From Odobenus rosmarus divergens (Eukaryota; Chordata; Mammalia; Carnivora; Odobenidae): a stretch of 64,000 nucleotides of DNA. The stretch lies in NCBI RefSeq assembly GCF_000321225.1, contig NW_004450459.1:2089819-2153818 (forward strand), read 5' to 3'. The number at the start of each line of letters is the position of its first letter. The stretch's first letter is position 1. Below, piece by piece: positions 37,464 to 48,450 of the stretch. The translations under genes were made by a program, and so were the position numbers. The notes below the pieces were generated by a model that was given only the letters and a program-made list of their open reading frames with translations, was not told the origin of the DNA and did no database searches.

Positions 37464-37671
37464 GGAGCACCTGGGTGGCTCAGTCGTTAAGCATCTGCCT
37501 TTGGCTCGGGTCATGATCCCAGGGTCCTGGGATCGAGTCCCGTGTCAGGCTCCCTGCTCCATGGGAAGCCTGCTTCTCCCTCTCCCACTCGCCCTGCTGG
37601 TGTTGCCTCTCTCGCTGTGTCTCTTTCTCTCTCTGTCAAATAAATAAATAAAATCTTAAAAAAAAAAAAAG
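37464..37671 (+). mobile_element. Can-SINE
   Basis: Flanks gatctaggacaggagt (37448-37463) and gatttaggacaggagt (37672-37687) differ at one base. It lies at the edge of a DNA transposon. Confidence 0.95.
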
Positions 37672-37679
37672 GATTTAGG

Positions 37680-37904
37680 ACAGGAGTCAGCAAACTATGA
37701 CCCTTGGGCCAAGTCTGGCCCACAGCTGGCTTTTATAAATAAAGTTATATTGAAATAAAGTCATGTTCATTTGTTTACCTTGTTTATGCTGCTTTCTCAC
37801 TGTAACACCACATTTGAGTAGGTTCTCACAGAGACTGAATAACCCACAAAGCCTAAACTATTTGCTCTATGGTCCCTTACAGAAAAAGTTTACAGACCCC
37901 TGGT
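37680..37904 (-). mobile_element. Non-autonomous hAT-type DNA transposon
   Basis: caggagtcagcaaactatga, gggccaagtctggcccacag, aaaaagtttacagacccctg. Inverse orientation to 54995-55344, and lacks the internal segment of that copy. Confidence 0.7.
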
Positions 37905-38035
37905 AAAGACTCTTTGCAAGTGTGTGTTTGGTAAGATATTTTTCCAGGCTTATAGGTAGAGGCCCCAAGCAAGTGAAGGATGACATACTCAATTGAGAAG
38001 GTGAAGGCCTGTCAATGAAAAGCAATAAAATCGGT

Positions 38036-38265
38036 GGCTTAGCACTGCCTCTGGAGCCAGTCTGCCTGGGTTCAAATCATGATTCTATCACTTACTAGCT
38101 GTGTGACTTTAGGCAAGATTCTGTGTCTTTGTTTGTTGTATAATGAGGATAATAATCATACCTAACCTCATAGCATTGTTGTGAAGGTTAAGTTAACACA
38201 TATAAACCTCCCGGACTACTGTCTGGGACATAGTAAGTTTCATTAACAGCTATTATTATGTTAAG
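38036..38265 (+). mobile_element. MIR SINE, well preserved
   Basis: ctggagccagtctgcctggg, cacttactagctgtgtgact, taatgaggataataatcata and gggacatagtaag give a nearly complete MIR. Confidence 0.9.
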
Positions 38266-38908
38266 CAATGCTGACATAATTTTATATTTCCTAAAGCATT
38301 TAAGACAATAAAATGGAGAACTGTTTATGGAATTAGTGCTCTGATAATCAAGATAAATTAATATGTCTGACAATGGCCCGGGTGTAAGGAGAAATTGTGA
38401 CGTACTTGGAAGACCATAGGCAGAGATCTGTCTGGTTCTGGACAAGTAAGAGGACAACGATCAAATGTCACCAATCTCTGCAGCAGAAGGAAAACTACAA
38501 ATTCCATAACTGACTATTTATTTGTATTGCTAAGGTAATGTGTGACTGTTATACTTAGTAATTCTTTTGATCTTTTTCAAAGAATTATCATTTGCTAATT
38601 TAAATAGTATCTGATATTTGGTTGAAATCGCTGGATGAGTCCAGGTTTCTGTTTATAAAGCTAAATCTATGAAATTTAAATATAACTATAAAAATTAAAA
38701 TCCATTAATAGTTTGTGGGTATTACTGGCTTTAAAACATTAGAAAAATATTTCCCATGACTTAATATGATAGATGGGCTAATCCTCTGTTGTTTTTCAGC
38801 CTTTTTCATTAACCTAAAATGTGCTACAGTCTGCACATTACAGGATTCTGTTAACTGGTTTATTTATGTGTGTGCGTGTGTAATTGCATCTGATCTTTTA
38901 TGAATATA
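38266..38908. other. Unclassified non-coding sequence
   Basis: AT-rich; nothing recognised. Confidence 0.4.
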
Positions 38909-38910
38909 AA

Positions 38911-39117
38911 TTTTTTTTTTAGGATTTTATGTATTTATTTGATAGAAAGGGAGAGACAGTGAGAGAGGGAACACAAGCAGGGAGAGTGGGAGAGGGAGAG
39001 GCAGGCGTCCCGCTGAGTAGGGAGCCCGATGTGGGGCTCGATCCCAGGACCCTGGCATCATGAGATCATGACCTGAACTGAAGGCAGATGCTTAAGGACT
39101 GAGCCACCCAGGCGCCC
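38911..39117 (-). mobile_element. Can-SINE
   Basis: Carries a small internal repeat catcatgagatcatgacct. Flanks are A/T-rich and ambiguous. Confidence 0.9.
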
Positions 39118-39265
39118 CTAAAATGTTTTTTAAAGAGCTAAAAGCACTTTACATACATACTGCATCAGTTAATTTCAAAACTACATTCTAATATGGGGAG
39201 AGAATTCGTGGCTTTTATTTCCATTAAAAAATTTTAAAAGTGAAAACTAACACCTTGTTCTTTCT

Positions 39266-39469
39266 TTTTTTTTTAATGATTTTATTTATTTATTTATTTA
39301 TTTGAGAGAGAGAGAATGAGAGATAGAGAGCACGAGAGGGAAGAGGGTCAGAGAGAGAAGCAGACTCCCTGCTGAGCAGGGAGCCTGATGTGGGACTTGA
39401 TCCTGGGACTCCAGGATCATGACCTGAGCTGAAGGCAGTCGCTTAACCAACTGAGCCACCCAGGCGCCC
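39266..39469 (-). mobile_element. Can-SINE
   Basis: Flanks caccttgttctttct (39251-39265) and caccttgttttttct (39470-39484) differ at one base. Confidence 0.94.
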
Positions 39470-39539
39470 CACCTTGTTTTTTCTAGTTTCCAAGTCATGG
39501 TCTCAGCTATCAATGCATGTAATCAGTTCTGAGATAAAA

Positions 39540-39675
39540 TAGGTTCCAATCCTATCTAATTGATAAGGAAGGCAAGGTTCTGAAGGATTAAGGGATTTAC
39601 TGGAGGTTGTGAAACTGTTTAGTGAGTCCCGGAATCCAGAGCTGGGTCCGAGGTCCACTGTCCACTGTCTACTTT
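39540..39675 (-). mobile_element. MIR fragment
   Basis: tgataaggaaggcaaggttc and gaatccagagctgggtccga resemble the reversed MIR. Confidence 0.5.
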
Positions 39676-40184
39676 TTAAGTCAAATTGGGGTAGAATTCT
39701 CTCTTTGAGTCTCATCGTCTTAGAGGATCGTTCCTTCCAAGGTCTGTCACTCCAGCCCACATGTGAATCGGTTTTAGAGTCAGGAATAAGTTCAGATCTG
39801 CTTACTCTCAAACCACCATACTTGCCACAGCCTTATAAATATGTTATCAAGCAAAAGATGGTTTTTTTCTATTTTCCAATCTGAACAGCTATGGCTGTAC
39901 ACACAAACCATATACACAGTTAACTATATTACTCTCTAGGAATTTTTAATCCTATAGAAAATTCACGTATACTCCCAAAAAACTCTTATGTCAGGGAGAT
40001 TTTTACACGGAAAGTTTGTGAACAACTCAACTGTGAACTGAGAGACAAAGGGCCTCTTCATGAGTATAATAAAGAATCGACCTGCCACCTACTTCATATT
40101 TTCCTGTGCATCTTTTTCCTAAGTAATATGAATTTGGAGTCCGCTGTTTGCCTAGAAACTCTTTAGTGAAGGCTGAAGGATGAA
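39676..40184. other. Unclassified non-coding sequence
   Basis: No gene or repeat recognised. Confidence 0.4.
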
Positions 40185-40194
40185 AATGCTGGAC

Positions 40195-40403
40195 TTATTT
40201 TATTTTATTTTTTTAAAGATTTTATTTATTTATTTGACAGAGAGAGACACAGCGAGAGAGGGAACACAAGCAGGGGGAGTGGGAGAGGGAGAAGCAGGCT
40301 TCCCACTGAGCAGGGAGCCCGATGTGGGGCTCGATCCCAGGACCCTGGGATCATGACCTGAGCCAAAGGCAGACGCTTAACGACTGAGCCAGCCAGGCAC
40401 CCC
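40195..40403 (-). mobile_element. Can-SINE
   Basis: Between aatgctggac copies at 40185 and 40404. Confidence 0.94.
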
Positions 40404-40413
40404 AATGCTGGAC

Positions 40414-41197
40414 ATTTTAAATGCTGCTAAAATACGTCCATGGTGGCTGGATATTTAAGTTGGTGTGTGTGACTCGAAAGGAGATAGTTATTTTCCCATT
40501 TGACATTGCCTCATCCCCCTGACCACTAGCTACAAATGCTGGTTCCACAGGAAATTAAGGTCCTGAGGTATGCTGTAGTAAGCCATTTATTATGGAACAT
40601 TTTCAATAAAATGGCTCATAGAAGAGTAGAGTAAAATCCTCGAGGGCAAGGATTTCCTTGTGCTTGCTGCATTTTGATGTATCTACTTTATTTATTTACC
40701 TGTTTTATGTAAAACAACTGGAGCCCCCAAAACAATGGAATTCAACATAGGATGTGATCCATCCAGGAACAGCCTCAGCTGAAGAGCTGGTCTACCCACT
40801 GACCACATTGGAAGATGCAAGAGGAAATTCCAACTATTCAGCAAACTTAAAGTTTCCAGTTGGGTTAGAGCCCAGTTCTCCCATCCTATGCAATCATTGC
40901 AGTGAAGTTCAGTAGCATAATCTGAACTAAACAAATAAGAAAGTTCTCTATTTTTCTACGCCTAAAAGGAGAGAGAGAGAGAAAGAGAAACTATTTCAGG
41001 GTTCAGTTTCTTTCAAAACGCTTCAAAGGCTTCACATCCCTCTCAAAATTACCTTCAAGGCCTCTCTAACTTTGGGCTCCCTAGATACAGATATTAAGGT
41101 GGAGAGCTGCATCTGGAAAGTTTATTGGGGGAGTGATCTCAGGAAATATACCTGTAAAGAAGAAAGGCAGAGGAAAAAAACTGAACGGCAGTTGGTT
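40414..41197. other. Mostly unclassified; short L2 tail at 40630-40700
   Basis: ctcgagggcaaggatttcct is L2-like; a short GA-rich patch is near 40968. This is the pre-insertion flank of the retrocopy. Confidence 0.4.
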
Positions 41198-41214
41198 ACA
41201 AATGAGGTCTCAGC
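41198..41214. repeat. Left target-site duplication of the retrocopy
   Basis: The 17-base string acaaatgaggtctcagc occurs here, directly before the retrocopy 5' UTR, and again at 42196-42212. Confidence 0.9.
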
Positions 41215-42195
41215 GAGGTTCCTCTTGTCGCTCGTCTTAGCGGCGTGGAGGTGGCAGTAACGATGAGGCAGAAGCACTACCTTGAGGCTGTGGCGTGGCA
41301 ACTACATGATAGCTGCCCGGGCCAGGCCCGCTATCTCCTATGATAACATAACTTTTGAAGGAACATGTCCATACTGTTTCCAGTTGCTGGTTTTGGATAA
41401 CTCTCGAGTGCACCTCAAACCCAAGTCCAAACTGACACCCAAAATACAAAAACTTCTTAACCGAGAGGCAAGAAATTATACACTCAGTTTTAAAGAAGCA
41501 AAATTTCTGAAAAAATACAAAGACTCCAAAAGTGTATTGTTGACTACTTGTAAAACATGCAACAGAACAGTTAAACATCATGGTAAAAGTAGAAGCTTTC
41601 TCTCAGCACTGAGGAGCAGTCCTACCACTCCTACGAGCAAGCTCAGCCTGAAGACGCCAGAGAGAAGGACTCTGAGTTCTACAGACTTGAATCAAAAGTG
41701 TGGTTCCAAAGGCAAGAGCCCAGCCTTGATATTCAGGACACCTACATCTGGACAGTCAGCACCCACTTGCTCCTCAAAGAATGTGAGCAAAACAAAGAAA
41801 CACTTCTCTCAACTAAAAATGTTGCTTAGTCAGAGTGAATCCCAAAACAATTCAAAGGTGGACTTCAGAAATTTCTTACTATCTTTGTAAAGGATGGGCT
41901 GTGAAAATAAATGTTTAATGCAATTTCTGAAACTAAAGTTAGTCAGAAAAACATCTTTCTTAAAACTTTTATTTATTCTGGGGTACCGGGTTGGCTCAGT
42001 CAGATAAGCATTTGCCTTCGGCTCTGGTCATGATCCCAGGGTTCTAAGGATGGAGCCCCACGTTGGGCTCCCTGCTCAGCAGGGAGTCTGCTTCTACCTC
42101 CCCCAGCTTGTGCTCTCTCTCTCTCTTGCTTGCTCACTCTCAAATAAACAAATAAAATCTTAAACCCTCAAAAAAAGAAAAACAAAAAAAAAAAA
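41215..42195 (+). pseudogene. Processed retrocopy of C18orf21 with 5' lesion and SINE in its tail
   Basis: The translation matches C18orf21 (UPF0711 family, described as an RNase MRP-associated nucleolar protein). Recognisable blocks are TCPYCFQLLVLDNSRV, LTPKIQKLLNREARNYTLSF, TCKTCNRTVKHHGKSRSF, KLSLKTPERRT and SKTKKHFSQLKMLLSQSES, ending in DFRNFLLSL at 41890. The two CxxC pairs of the zinc-ribbon-like N-terminal part are kept. The native start is at 41263 (MRQKHYLEA), but that frame hits TGA at 41341. A small deletion there removes several codons and shifts the frame, after which the frame beginning at 41282 is open to the native stop. There are no introns. An AATAAA is at 41906-41911, and an A-rich tail ends at 42195. 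Identical 17-bp duplications flank the unit, proving L1-mediated insertion. A Can-SINE (41980-42163) lies between the 3' UTR and the A-tail. Most likely a pseudogene; a truncated product starting downstream cannot be excluded from sequence alone. Confidence 0.9.
41980..42163 (+). mobile_element. Can-SINE at the 3' end of the C18orf21 retrocopy
   Basis: A full-length-looking SINE with head ggggtaccgggttggctcag and tail aaataaacaaataaaatctt. I see no duplication of its own around it. It may have been part of the parent 3' UTR, fused by template switching, or inserted later into the A-tail. Confidence 0.85.
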
Positions 42196-42212
42196 ACAAA
42201 TGAGGTCTCAGC
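42196..42212. repeat. Right target-site duplication of the retrocopy
   Basis: Perfect second copy of the 17-base duplication, directly after the A-rich tail that follows the SINE. One duplication pair therefore brackets both the retrocopy and the SINE. Confidence 0.9.
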
Positions 42213-42695
42213 CAGTTTGGAGGGGAGGTCTACACTGGGTGGACCAAGCTGACAGAAGGGGCCTCGCCCTAGCCATTGTATTCCCACATTAGCCAGTCAT
42301 TAGTCATGGCCTGCTCCCTAAAAGGGATGCAACTCTGGGGGAGGCAGTTCTCTGCAGCCAAGGGCAAGGACCACGGAAAGACACACCATGAGCCCACTGG
42401 CAGCAGCTAGGGATGGGTGCATCCACCCTGAAAAGAAAGACTGGGTAGAGGGCCATTGCATCTACTATGAGGCCCTACATCATGTGACCTCTTCGTATCA
42501 CTGACCTCTTGCCCTCTGCAGCTGCACTGGTCTCCTTACTAGATCCTGAAACTACTAGGCATGCTTCCCTCTCAGGATCCGTGTTCTTCTTCCTGTTTCC
42601 TCAACATGGTACACTTTGAAGGGGATCAATTTGTTTTGGTTTGCTGGGCTGGGACCACCCTGGTTTTAATATGGGAAGGCCTACAACCTGGAAAC
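42213..42695. other. Right flank of the retrocopy, unclassified
   Basis: Nothing recognised. Confidence 0.4.
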
Positions 42696-42699
42696 CCTC

Positions 42700-43005
42700 T
42701 TAGTCCCAGACAGGTTGGAATGGTTGGTCATCCAAGTTCTTCCAGATATCCACATACTTTACTCCTTCACTTCCTTCAAGATAAGATTGCATCTTATCTG
42801 ACCATCCTATTTAAAATTGTACTCTCTTACCCTCACACACATGCTCTCAATTACCTTTCCCTGCATTTGCTTTTTTCCTGTGGCACTTAATATCTTCTAA
42901 TATGCTATATCACTTAGTGGTTTTATTTAGTTTACAAATAAGAATTCCACCATGACCGTTTCTGGCACATAGGAGGCACTTGATGAAATAAATAAATATT
43001 TCTAA
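42700..43005 (+). mobile_element. L2 3' region
   Basis: cttcacttccttcaagataa, accatcctatttaaaattgt, tctggcacataggaggcact. Confidence 0.8.
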
Positions 43006-43065
43006 TATTTTATAGAAAGCATATAGAAACCTCCTGGTGCATCTGCAACGTATGCTGCCCTTTAA

Positions 43066-43255
43066 AGATTTTATTTATTTATTTGACAGAGAGAGAGAGA
43101 GAGCACGAGAGCAGGAACACAAGCAGGGGGAGTGGAAGAGGGAGAAGCAGGCTTCCTGCCGAGCAGGGAGCCCGATATGGGACTCGATCCCAGGACCCTG
43201 GGATCATGACCTGAGCCGAAGGCAGGCCCTTAACGACTGAGCCACCCAGGCACCC
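43066..43255 (-). mobile_element. Can-SINE
   Basis: Perfect 17-bp flanks cgtatgctgccctttaa (43049-43065 and 43256-43272). Confidence 0.96.
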
Positions 43256-43272
43256 CGTATGCTGCCCTTTAA

Positions 43273-43917
43273 TGATTAGTTAAAAATATCAGATTGTAAT
43301 CATTTATCATTGTTAATTATTCGGCAATTACGCTGGTAAAAGGTCAAATTGATCACAGAATCATTTCTTTGGTAAGCGAATGGAGAAAGGATTTTAAATG
43401 AAATCATTCTACTTCGTGGTTGATGGTAATGACATGCTATTTTTAAATTTTGTGAAATAACAGATTACTTATTTAGAATTTGCAACTTGAAAAAATAGGC
43501 TGGAAAAAAATGGGGCAATCTGACTGACTGACAGCATCGGCCACCGGGAAACGAATACCTGGTAGGAGCCATTTCCTACACACATTTGTATAAGCAAATG
43601 TTTACACTGGACACGGGACAGCTTGAGACTAAAATCCCAGCAGCTGCAAAGTATAAGTATTAGCTTTTGCTTTCTCATCAGTGATTCATATTTTCTTCGA
43701 AAACAAGGGCAGAAGAAGAAAAATGGGTATCGTTTGGAGAGATATATATTTATTTGCACTTGAAAGAAAATTTTTTAGAAAATATAATATTCAAACACAC
43801 ATTTTCATTTCCATAAAATGTAATAGATGCTTTGACTCCTATTTTTGAGAACTTTGCCCAACTATAGTTCCCTCTGCTCCACAAAGACTGAAATATGATA
43901 AGAAATATGAAGTGGTT
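43273..43917. other. Unique sequence, no gene
   Basis: Repeat-free; contains TTAATTA-like homeodomain-type motifs near 43310. No coding frame with a known domain. Confidence 0.4.
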
Positions 43918-43928
43918 TCTCATAATAT

Positions 43929-44120
43929 ATTTTTTTAAAGATTTTATTTATTTATTTGACAGAGAGACAGCGAGAGCAGGAACACAAGCAGGGGGAGCGG
44001 GACAGGGAGAAGCAGGCTTCCCGCGGAGCAGGGAGGCCGACGTGGGACTCGATCCCAGGACCCTGGGATCATGACCTGAGCCAAAGGCAGACGCTTAACG
44101 ACTGAGCCACCCGGGCGCCC
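43929..44120 (-). mobile_element. Can-SINE
   Basis: Flanks tctcataatat at 43918-43928 and 44121-44131. Confidence 0.95.
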
Positions 44121-44131
44121 TCTCATAATAT

Positions 44132-44659
44132 TTTAAGTGAAATTTTTTGCTTTCGGTTATAGTAGAGAATTAGCATCCCTCCAAACTCTTCTATCAGACA
44201 ACTTTGAATTTGGGCAAATAACTATTATTCTCAAGCCCATGAAGTATTTTTAAAACCAAAATGTAGAAAATTATCCTTTAATTTTATTTCTGAGATGCTT
44301 TATCCTAAGAAAATACAATAAATGAAACCCAACTGAACATACTGCCTCATGATAGCAATTATGCACTTCGTTTTCCATTATTTATTCAAGGAGTCAGACA
44401 CAATATTGTTGAGTTAAAATAGATCCTGTATCTTTGTTCTGTTTACAAAACAATAGAAAGAGTTAATTAACCTAGGTTCTTTACCTGAAAAAGCCTATGG
44501 TTTTAACATATAGCCAGAAGGCTCACTTTGCTAATCAAACTTTTGTTTCCATTTAATATCAAAAAGGCAATAAATTCAAATCACATTTATTGTACCTTTA
44601 TTGCAATTCTAATAAATTGCAATTCTTTGTTGCAGTTCTACTAAAAATGTCCCAATAAG
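44132..44659. other. AT-rich, nothing recognised
   Basis: No supported feature. Confidence 0.4.
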
Positions 44660-44672
44660 AAGTTTACATTCT

Positions 44673-44832
44673 GGGATGCCTGGGTGGCTCAGTCATTTGG
44701 GCGTCTGCCTTCGGCTCAGGTCATAATCCCGGGGTCCTGGGATCAAGTCCAGCATCGGGCTCCCTGCTGAGTGGGGAGTCTGCTTCTCCCTCTGCCTGCC
44801 GCTCCCCCTGCTTGTGCTCTCTCTCTGTCAAA

Positions 44833-44863
<31 letters not shown>

Positions 44864-44877
44864 AATATTTAAAAAAT
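44673..44877 (+). mobile_element. Can-SINE with (AAAT)n tail expansion
   Basis: Flanks aagtttacattct at 44660-44672 and 44878-44890; about nine AAAT units in the tail. Confidence 0.95.
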
Positions 44878-44971
44878 AAGTTTACATTCTCTAAAGCTAT
44901 AAGTTAAACTCCAACGAGTACTCAAGGAATATATAAAGCTTTTTTTAAATTAAATTAAATTGGTTAGGTAC

Positions 44972-45350
44972 TGTTATGTACTCAATTGTGTCTCTGCCCG
45001 CCCCCAATCTCCAAATTCATGTTTTGAAGTAACACCCAGTACCTCAGAATGTGACTGTATTTGGAGATAGGGCCTTTAGAGAGATTGTTAAGTTAAAATG
45101 AGGCCTTTAGAATAAGCCCTAATCCAACCTGACTGGTGTCCTTACACGAAAAGGAGATGTGGGCGAGCAGAGAGACAGCGGGCATGTACCGGAACAGAAT
45201 ACCATGTGAGGACACAGTGAGGGTGGCCATTTGCAAGCCAACATCCTGATCTTAGACTTCCAGCCTCCAGAGCTGTGAGAAAATAAATGTCTGTTGTTTA
45301 AGTCAACAGTCTACGGTATTTTGTCATGGCAGCCCTAACAGATTAATACA
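44972..45350 (+). mobile_element. MaLR LTR (MLT1/MST type)
   Basis: Contains the family hallmarks gtatttggagatagggcctt, ttaagttaaaatgaggcc, gaccttgatcttggacttcc-like sequence and gctgtgagaaaataaatgtc, and ends in ttaataca. A matching target-site duplication was not clear. Confidence 0.75.
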
Positions 45351-45410
45351 ATGTGCTTTTTAAAGTGTAGTCGTTGTTAACCCCAATTATAACCGTTAAG
45401 CCACTTTCCA

Positions 45411-45411
45411 C

Positions 45412-45454
<43 letters not shown>

Positions 45455-45547
45455 TTTTGGAGCCCAAAGTGGGGCTTGAACTCACGACCATGAGATCAAG
45501 ACCTGAGCTGAGTTAGACAGTTAACCGACTGAGCCACCAGATGCCCC
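45411..45547 (-). mobile_element. Older Can-SINE with (TTTA)n expansion
   Basis: About twelve TTTA units (45411-45458), then ggagcccaaagtggggcttg through gagccaccagatgcccc. Confidence 0.88.
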
Positions 45548-46179
45548 TACTATCCTTTTAGCCTTTGGTTAAATACAATTTAAAGTTTTTTGTTTGCTTG
45601 TTTGTTTGTTTTGTGGGCCCTGGCATGGGGGCTGGAAAAATTTCATTGCCTCTTACCCTCACCACACATTTTTTGTTCCGTCCTTTTACCCATTCTTCCC
45701 TCCTTTATGTCTTGCCCGTTGCTCCCCTTCAGCTCTTCGCCTTCTAGTGCTTCTGAAATGACCCACATGCTGCATCCAGACGTCTTAAAATAGATGGGAA
45801 GGGAAAAATGTCGTTTTATTTTAAATGGAACAAATAGAGAAGCTGAAAAGTTAAGGGGAAATAGGTGGTACCAGAGCTCTTGAAAATAATTGGGATGGCA
45901 TCTTTCCTTGTCAAATTCTACAATATTTTGATAGACTTCTAGTTAAATTATCATTTTTCCTAACCATTTAGCAATTTTCCGTTTCACCACCTTTGTGCAC
46001 CTTTCTCCTATTTTCTTCTCTTTGAAGAAAAAAGTTCTCCGTTTTTTTTTTCTACAACCTTCCTTTTCTACTTTGAATCTTTCTATTCACATTCTTGACC
46101 GATTTTTCTCCATTAGCCATCATGACTTGACAAATAGCAGGTACATAAGAAATGCTTCCTTGATGAATATATAAATATC
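45548..46179. other. Unclassified non-coding sequence
   Basis: Pyrimidine-rich; nothing recognised. Confidence 0.35.
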
Positions 46180-47860
46180 AAAACGCATCCTGCCATTCTC
46201 CACCTCTCATCATCCCACCAGCTGTGGCCGGGCTCTGAGCTTCATCATCTTCTCCTGGGTCCTGGTAGAGGCTCTTTGTTGGTCTCTCTGCTCCTTTTGC
46301 TTCTGAAGGTCTATTCTCAACACAGTAGCCAGTGACTTTTATTTATTTATTTATTTTCAAGTGGGCTCCACTCTGGGCTTGAACTCACCACCCTGAGAGC
46401 AAGACCTGAGCTGGGATCAAGAGTCGGACGTTCAACCGAGTGAGCCACCCAGGTGGCCCTCAGCCAGTGACTTTTAAAATATAAGGCAAATATGTCACTG
46501 CTCTACTAAAGCTTGGCCATGATTCACCATTTTATTCAGAATAATACACCAAGGTCTTATGACGACCTACGAGGCCCCATGTGATCCGCCCTCACTCTGT
46601 AATCTCACCCATCCCTTTCATACTGGCGCCTGCTGTTCCTGAAATACCTGTAGACAAGTCTTACTTAAGGGCCTCTCCCTGTTTCCTACCAACTCCAGAG
46701 TTGCAGCTTTCCCCCCCTATATTTCTTCCATCTCCATTTTCTCCTTCTGCTGTTCATGTCTCACCCCCTGAGCTCCCAGTTGATAAATCCCACAGACAGG
46801 TCGGCTTTCATCTTCCTTTACTCCCACCTCTTGGACCGTTCTTGGGTCTTCTCGGTTGATTCCCTCTCCTTTCCCTGACCTCAATATTCTGTGTCTTGAG
46901 TCTTCTCTTCTGTGCATGTTCTCCAGAGAGAGAATCTCATCCACTTCATGACTGTAAATACAACATCTGTGTTATGTGCTGCAGATTTCCAGATTAAAAT
47001 CTCTAGCCCCAACCTCTCCTCTGCACTCAACACTTGGATATCCAGTTATGAACCTGTCATTCTCTGAATGTTGCCCTTACCATATGCAGAACATGTTTTC
47101 TCCCAATCCTGCTTATCTCCTAGCTCTGTAGCTCAGAACAGGGCACCACCATCTACCTAGATGTTTATGCCAACAACTTGGAAATCATCCTCCATTCTGT
47201 CCTCTCCCTGTCTATACTCATCCCAGGTAGTCTAGTAGCAAGCCTTGCAACCCACTCTCCACCTTTGCTTTCTTCTCTTGCTTCTAGGCCACATCTTCAG
47301 ATGAGAGGTCCCTACTTCTCTTTTTCCTCCCATGTCATGTTCCAGGCCTCACCACTTTCCTTTGGACCACTGCCATAGCCTCTTGCTTTCTGGCATGATC
47401 TAATCCCTTCCCCACATTGCTGCCAGTTGGGTCTTTTTAACACGTGAGATCCAGAATCTTTAGTATTGCATACAAGGCCTTTTGTAATCTGGTGTTTCTC
47501 TGTGTCTCCAATTTTATCTCCCCGTTGCCTGTCACATACACTACACCCTTCCCTACTTCTATGCTTTTGCTGTGCTGGTCATGACAACCCCCATTATTCA
47601 TCTGCCTTACTCCTCTTTGCCCTTCAGATGCTCCATTCAGATTTTATCCCTTCTAGAAAAACTCCCTTGATTTCTCACATTTCAAGAAATATGGCCCTTG
47701 AGTTCCCTATCTAACTTCTGCCATGGCACTTATCACAGAATGTTCTCTCTCTCCTGCCAGATTGAGAGATCTGGCAGCAGGGACTCAAACTGTGTATAAC
47801 TGGCACAGAGTCAGTGCTCACTTAATGTTTGTTGAATAAATTAACAGATGCATAACACAT
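46180..47860 (+). mobile_element. L2 sequence, probably two adjoining copies
   Basis: tctattctcaacacagtagcc and gatgacgacctacgaggccc-like text to about 46720, then tcaacacttggatatccagt, ggaaatcatcctccattctg, gcatacaaggccttttgtaa and tgtttgttgaataaatt. Part of the L2 order repeats, so two copies are likely. Broken by the SINE at 46342. Confidence 0.75.
46342..46461 (-). mobile_element. Older Can-SINE in the L2
   Basis: Perfect 15-bp flanks agccagtgactttta (46327-46341 and 46462-46476). Confidence 0.93.
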
Positions 47861-48083
47861 CTTGAATAAAGTTAGAGAAGTACAGATATCTGGGCATAAA
47901 ATAAAAAGGCAGCAAAACTGTCAACTCTGAAGAGAATTGGAGATGGAAGGTCAACTAAGGAAGAATTTTCATTTTCCTCTTTATGCACTTAATTAAAAAA
48001 ATAATAACTGGCCTGTTGTATAAGAGTTATGAGACCAAGAGAGCCTGACATGAGAGTTGTCAGAACTGGGGCTTTGCCCTTCT

Positions 48084-48296
48084 TTTTTTTTTTTTTTTAA
48101 AGATTTTATTTATTTATTTTTGCGCACGTGAGAGAGAACACAGAGGAACTGGGAGGGGGAGGGGGAAAGGCCAGAGGGAGGAGCTGGTTCCCTGCTGAGC
48201 AGGGAGCCCGATGTGGGGCTCGATCCCAGGACCTGGAGATCATGACCCAAGCGAAAGGCAGATGCTCAACTGACTGAGCCTCCCAGGCACCCCGCC
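48084..48296 (-). mobile_element. Can-SINE
   Basis: Flanks ttgcccttct at 48074-48083 and 48297-48306. Confidence 0.93.
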
Positions 48297-48309
48297 TTGC
48301 CCTTCTCTA

Positions 48310-48450
48310 GACTCACAACCTAGTGAATAACCCCACACAAACCTCTTAACTGATCTGGGCCTCAAGGTCTCCATGTAAAATCAGGATTGGCTAAACTGGC
48401 TGTTCTTTTAAAATCTTTGCCAACTCTAAAATTCTACTATTTTACAAATG
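48310..48450 (+). mobile_element. MIR-like fragment
   Basis: aacctcttaactgatctggg, ctccatgtaaaatcaggatt, tttgccaactctaaaattct. Confidence 0.55.

Noticed and set aside
37462..37647. Recurring peptide with GGSVVKHLPLA and LLLPLPLALLVLPLSL, also at many other positions
   Set aside because: These are translations of Can-SINEs, not a secreted or membrane protein family.
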